From the NCBI RefSeq assembly GCF_029168945.1, contig NC_083605.1, forward strand, positions 3,541,280-3,605,279: a stretch of 64,000 nt of DNA. Reading direction: 5' to 3'. Below, in pieces: positions 59,915 to 64,000 of this stretch. The notes below the pieces were generated by a model that worked only from the letters and a program-made list of their open reading frames with translations, searched no databases and was not told the origin of the DNA. The stretch's first letter is position 1; the number at the start of each line of letters is the position of its first letter. This DNA is from Cannabis sativa (lineage: Eukaryota > Streptophyta > Magnoliopsida > Rosales > Cannabaceae). The position numbers and the translations under genes were made by a program.

Positions 59915-62900
59915 TGTGAAAATCTCACATGAATTAAGAACTACATAATTAATATACTTCTAAACTATAAACAAAGTATTCTTACACTAACTTTTATTCA
60001 AAAAAAATATGGACAGAAAATATATAAATTATTTTAACAAAAGAAAGCACAATAAAAGTTTATGTGTCATTTTATAATTTTTTCTTCCTATTTTTCTTAT
60101 TTTCTAACATATTTTCCTATTTTTTTTTAAAACCAAACCACACAAACAAACTAAAAGTCCCACATTGTTTCAAAACTATTTAATTTTATCTATGTAGGTT
60201 ATAAATAATTATAAAAAAAATCATTTAATTTTGTTTTTCATATAAAAATTAATCTCTTATAATTATTTATTTTAATTTTATTTAAATAGTTAAAACTATA
60301 ATGATTTATTTATATATGATATTTATTAGAATAATAAGACACCTTAAATATATATTTTTTATATATACTTATGTGACATGAGACTTTGTGAATGTTAAAC
60401 TTTTAAGTTATATTTATTTCATCAAATATGTGAATAACAGATATTATTTATTTACACATATTTTTTCATTTTTTAATCTTTGTAAAATATTTTAAATTGA
60501 AAAAAAATCATTTTTTAATAAATAAATCATCTATATCTATATCAATCAATATATATATAAAGGAAAGCATTCAAGAGTTTACGTGACATACTCCCCTTTT
60601 TTCTTTCTAATTTATCTATTTTGTAGTTATTTTAGATTTTCATTTCATATTTGAACTTTTATAATTTATTAAAAGTATAAGAGAGGCGGCCATGTGGCAT
60701 GAGCTATATTTCCTATTCTTTGTTTTATCTATTTTTCTATTTATTTAAGATTTTTATTAATTTTGATCATCATCATTAATACTCATACAAAAATTTAAAA
60801 GACACACTATTGAATATTATTTAGTCTTTATTAAAAATAAAGATGTGATATATTCTCTTATAAAAAAACGTAGTATATTTATATCAATTTCACAAGTGTA
60901 TATAGTTGGGTTTAAGAGAGCAATGATTTTTTCTATACATTTTTTAATTTTTATCATATTTGTGTATAAAAAATAAAAAGTTCAATAATAGTAATAATAA
61001 TCTATCTCAAATCTCAAATAATAATAAAAAATAAATAATACAAATAATATTTTAAATCAATTTTATAATTTTTTTTGTTCAAAGTATGCTCAATTATTTT
61101 AGTTCACTTTTATTATTTATTTAATTATTTTATTTTACTTTTACATATCTAGGATTCTAATTTTTTAATTTTATGGGTTTTTTCTAATTTTTTTTATTAA
61201 ACAAAAACATTCCATATATGATTAAAAATAAATTTATTAAAAAAAAATAATATATTACATATAAAAAATGTAACATACATATATACACAAACTATAACAA
61301 GTGTAACAAACATATTAATAAACAAACTATTCACATTCTTATAATAATTGCACCATACTCTTAAAAAAAATCAAAATGTAACTGCCAATATTAGTAATAC
61401 ATTTTAATATTAATAGTAATTAAGGAATAACTTATATTCTTTTAGACTTCTGTTAGGATCATAACAATAATAATAAATCCAATAATAATTTTTTTTTTGT
61501 TAAAATCGAAAAAAAAAAATCAAAATGTTACTGTCATTAGTAATACAGTTTCATATTAATATTAATAGTAATTAATGAATAGCTTATTGTCTTTTAGACT
61601 TCTCTTTGTATCATAAAAATATATAATAATAAACTCAATAATAGTTTTATTTTTATTTTTGTTAAAATAGTGTATAATCTTTTTATAGGCTTCGTTTGTA
61701 TAGGTAGTCAATTTTTAAAGAATATTATTCCAACATGTATAAGTTAATTAAAACAAGTGTTTTTTTTTATAAGAAATAGACATGCAATTAATAATAATTA
61801 TAATTATTTTTTTACGTGATAATTTTAATTAATTATAATAAGTAATAAATATAATTAAAAAAGACAATCAATAGAAGAATACTAAGAAAAACGTAATTTG
61901 AAAAGAATATATATAGTACTAAAACCTTTTTGATTATCAGAAGCCATAAATAAAAAATACAAGCTAATATCTCATGTAGGGGTCTATATCCTTCGTGGTG
62001 TTCTCTCTAATGACGATCTCAACAAGGTTTCCTTTCTTCCTTTTTCTCATATTCATTTTTTAATTTTGTTTATTAATGAATTCCCTTTCTTAATTATTTT
62101 TTAGTGGTATTCCATTCTTATTGATAGATTTGTAAATTTAAGTATAACTCATATATCGATTTCCTTGAGTAGTTCTATTGACTTTTAGTATATTCCCTTT
62201 TAAAAACGAAATGGTGAATTATCTATATTCTTATTTTTTCCTCAACAAAAATAATATGCTCAGACAAATGCCATGTATTTCTATAAGTAAGGCACAATAG
62301 ATGTACAAATGGAATTTACAATAATTCAAACTGTTTCATTTAATTTATTTTCTTCTTCACTCTTTTGTGTTATTTTTGTTAGTAAAAGTCAAGTTAATTT
62401 CATTATTATTTGAACAGATGACTTATATGGATAAACTTAGATATTGTGATAGTTTATTTTTTTAAAAAATAGTATGGGTCTCTCTTATATTGATTATTAA
62501 TTATTAAATTTAGCACAAGAGAGTTTATATATCTCAATATTTTTTTTAGAATTTTTAATTTTTTACAAATAAATAAATTATTAAATCATTCAATAGTAAG
62601 ATATTAAAATAGTGTCTTTTCAATTTTGATAACTCTCACCCTAAATAATTACCTATAAATAATAAAAAACTATCAAATCATTCATAAATATAATTTATAT
62701 AGTGACTTTTTATTTTTATAACTCACAACCTAAATAGTTCTCTATAAATAGTGATAATAATATTTTATGTATTTCATATAGTATTTTGTTGAGATATTAT
62801 CTTTTTCATATTCATCCTTCTCTGTATACAATATAGATTAATATTGTTTTTTAAAAAATTGATAATAGAATGAGCTCTAAGATTTTGGGTACTTTAATCT

Positions 62901-63232
62901 TTTATTTAGTATTGTTTGTCTCATATGCTCCCAGGTGGTAGTAAAAGATCTTTCAAAGATAATTGTGAAAAAAAAAAAATCATGAGTTATGTTTGTAAAT
63001 ACATATTCTAAATTAAACATACTAATTTTAAATAATATTATTTTTATTTGTGTTATGTATGCATATATATAGAGTAGTGTAACATTAGATAGCTTCTTAT
63101 TTTTCATTTTTCATAAAATTTGTGTAATTTCTTGGTCTTACTATATATACTTTTTTTCCTCATCAAATATATATTGACATGATTCATTGATATTTTCATA
63201 ATATTTGTGTAATTTCTTGACCTTACTATATA

Positions 63233-63273
<41 letters not shown>

Positions 63274-64000
63274 TCATTAGAGATTGTTGTCTCACACTCT
63301 CATTGGTGTAAAAATGCAAATTGATGATCATCTCTAAAAAATGGAGGCAACCACAACAATACATGTGAAATATTTTTTTTATTATTTATTTAAAATATAG
63401 TTGTGTAAAATATAAATACTTAGGATTTTATATCTATATTTATATATACGAAAAACACAAAGCAAGTCCTGGTGACATATTAGACTTTTTTCATTCTATT
63501 TTTGAAAATTTGTGAATTTTTTCTATTTTATTTGAAAAACAACTACACAAACAAAACTATGTATAAAATTACTTCTTCAAATATATTAGAACTAAATGTC
63601 TCACATTATTTATAAATTATGTAGGTATTATTCATATATGTTATAAATATTGTTCTTATTATGCTATATTAAATTATATTTTTTATGGGTGGTTGATTAA
63701 TTTCTTACACTATAAGTTTTTATTTATTTTTTACTTTTAATGTCTTACTCTATAAGTTTGTTATTTTTTTATCTAATATACAATTTACTATTTATATTTT
63801 TAAAAATAGTTATTTATAATTTAATAATTATTTGTTTTATAAATTTTTTATTTTTCATGTAATATATAATTTATTATGAAATAATTTTATTTTAAGAATT
63901 TTATATATACTATTCTGTATTTTTTATTAGCTTAAAAAATTTCAAAATAAATTATTTTAAATGAACTAAATATTTTTTTTTCTCTATATATACATATATG
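58901..64000 (+). mobile_element. Tandem Helitron-like unit 3, cut by the window edge
   Basis: The first 5,100 bp of a third copy; the hairpin and CTAG end are beyond the window. It has a unique 4-bp insertion (ATCAATCAATAT) near 60540 and a longer TA run at about 63235-63271. The array may continue. Confidence 0.8.

Noticed and set aside
47684..64000. Centromeric or ribosomal satellite
   Set aside because: The unit is 5.6 kb with Helitron-like ends, far longer than typical plant satellites, and contains no rRNA sequence.

Overview
The window is eudicot nuclear DNA. It is strongly AT-rich, its genes are intron-rich with GT-AG introns, and its plastid-targeted proteins and transposon families are typical of flowering plants. 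The exact species cannot be named from sequence alone; a Rosales-type genome is a guess from overall feel. The window has two halves. Positions 1-42,000 hold six apparently intact genes separated by small transposons. Positions 43,500-64,000 hold a wrecked gene and a large tandem Helitron-like array.

Layout. 1-1,976 is the 5' part of a minus-strand Ty1/copia element (LTR, primer-binding site, gag, start of pol), with a nonsense codon in gag. 2,630-3,292 is a second, older copia relic. 3,755-4,174 is a Tourist-like MITE and 4,922-5,704 a non-autonomous Helitron. A plus-strand F-box/kelch gene (CDS 9,477-10,610) has a long 5'-UTR intron carrying three tandem tRNA-like units. A minus-strand 13-exon GPCR-type G protein gene (GTG/COLD1, 13,006-17,983) follows. 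Then come, all on the plus strand, YAK1 (18 exons, 20,401-28,602, with a textbook U12-type intron), SIGA/SIG1 (9 exons, 30,213-33,821), MEX1 (7 exons, 35,791-38,379) and a folate-biopterin-transporter-family gene (2 exons, 39,638-41,841). I rebuilt every exon join by checking splice dinucleotides, reading phase and agreement with the known family sequence. The resulting lengths (468, 950, 490, 399 and 440 residues) fit the families.

43,707-47,108 (minus) is a double-MATH-domain gene. Its second exon is split by a nest of DNA transposons whose target-site duplications can be read layer by layer. Two of the inner hAT-like layers contain tRNA-like segments with A-box and B-box pol III promoter motifs. 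From 47,684 to the right edge there are three near-identical 5.6-kb units. Each begins like a Helitron 5' end (A|TC) and, where visible, ends with a GC hairpin followed by CTAG|T; units are joined by an identical 48-bp spacer. I see no Rep/helicase coding in the unit, so it would be a non-autonomous head-to-tail Helitron array.

Functionally the intact genes are ordinary housekeeping and plastid genes: SIGA (plastid transcription), MEX1 (maltose export from chloroplasts at night), a BT1/FBT-family transporter, YAK1 (DYRK-type growth/stress kinase) and GTG/COLD1 (membrane signalling or ion homeostasis). They are not an operon or pathway cluster. The unusual biology here is in the mobile DNA.
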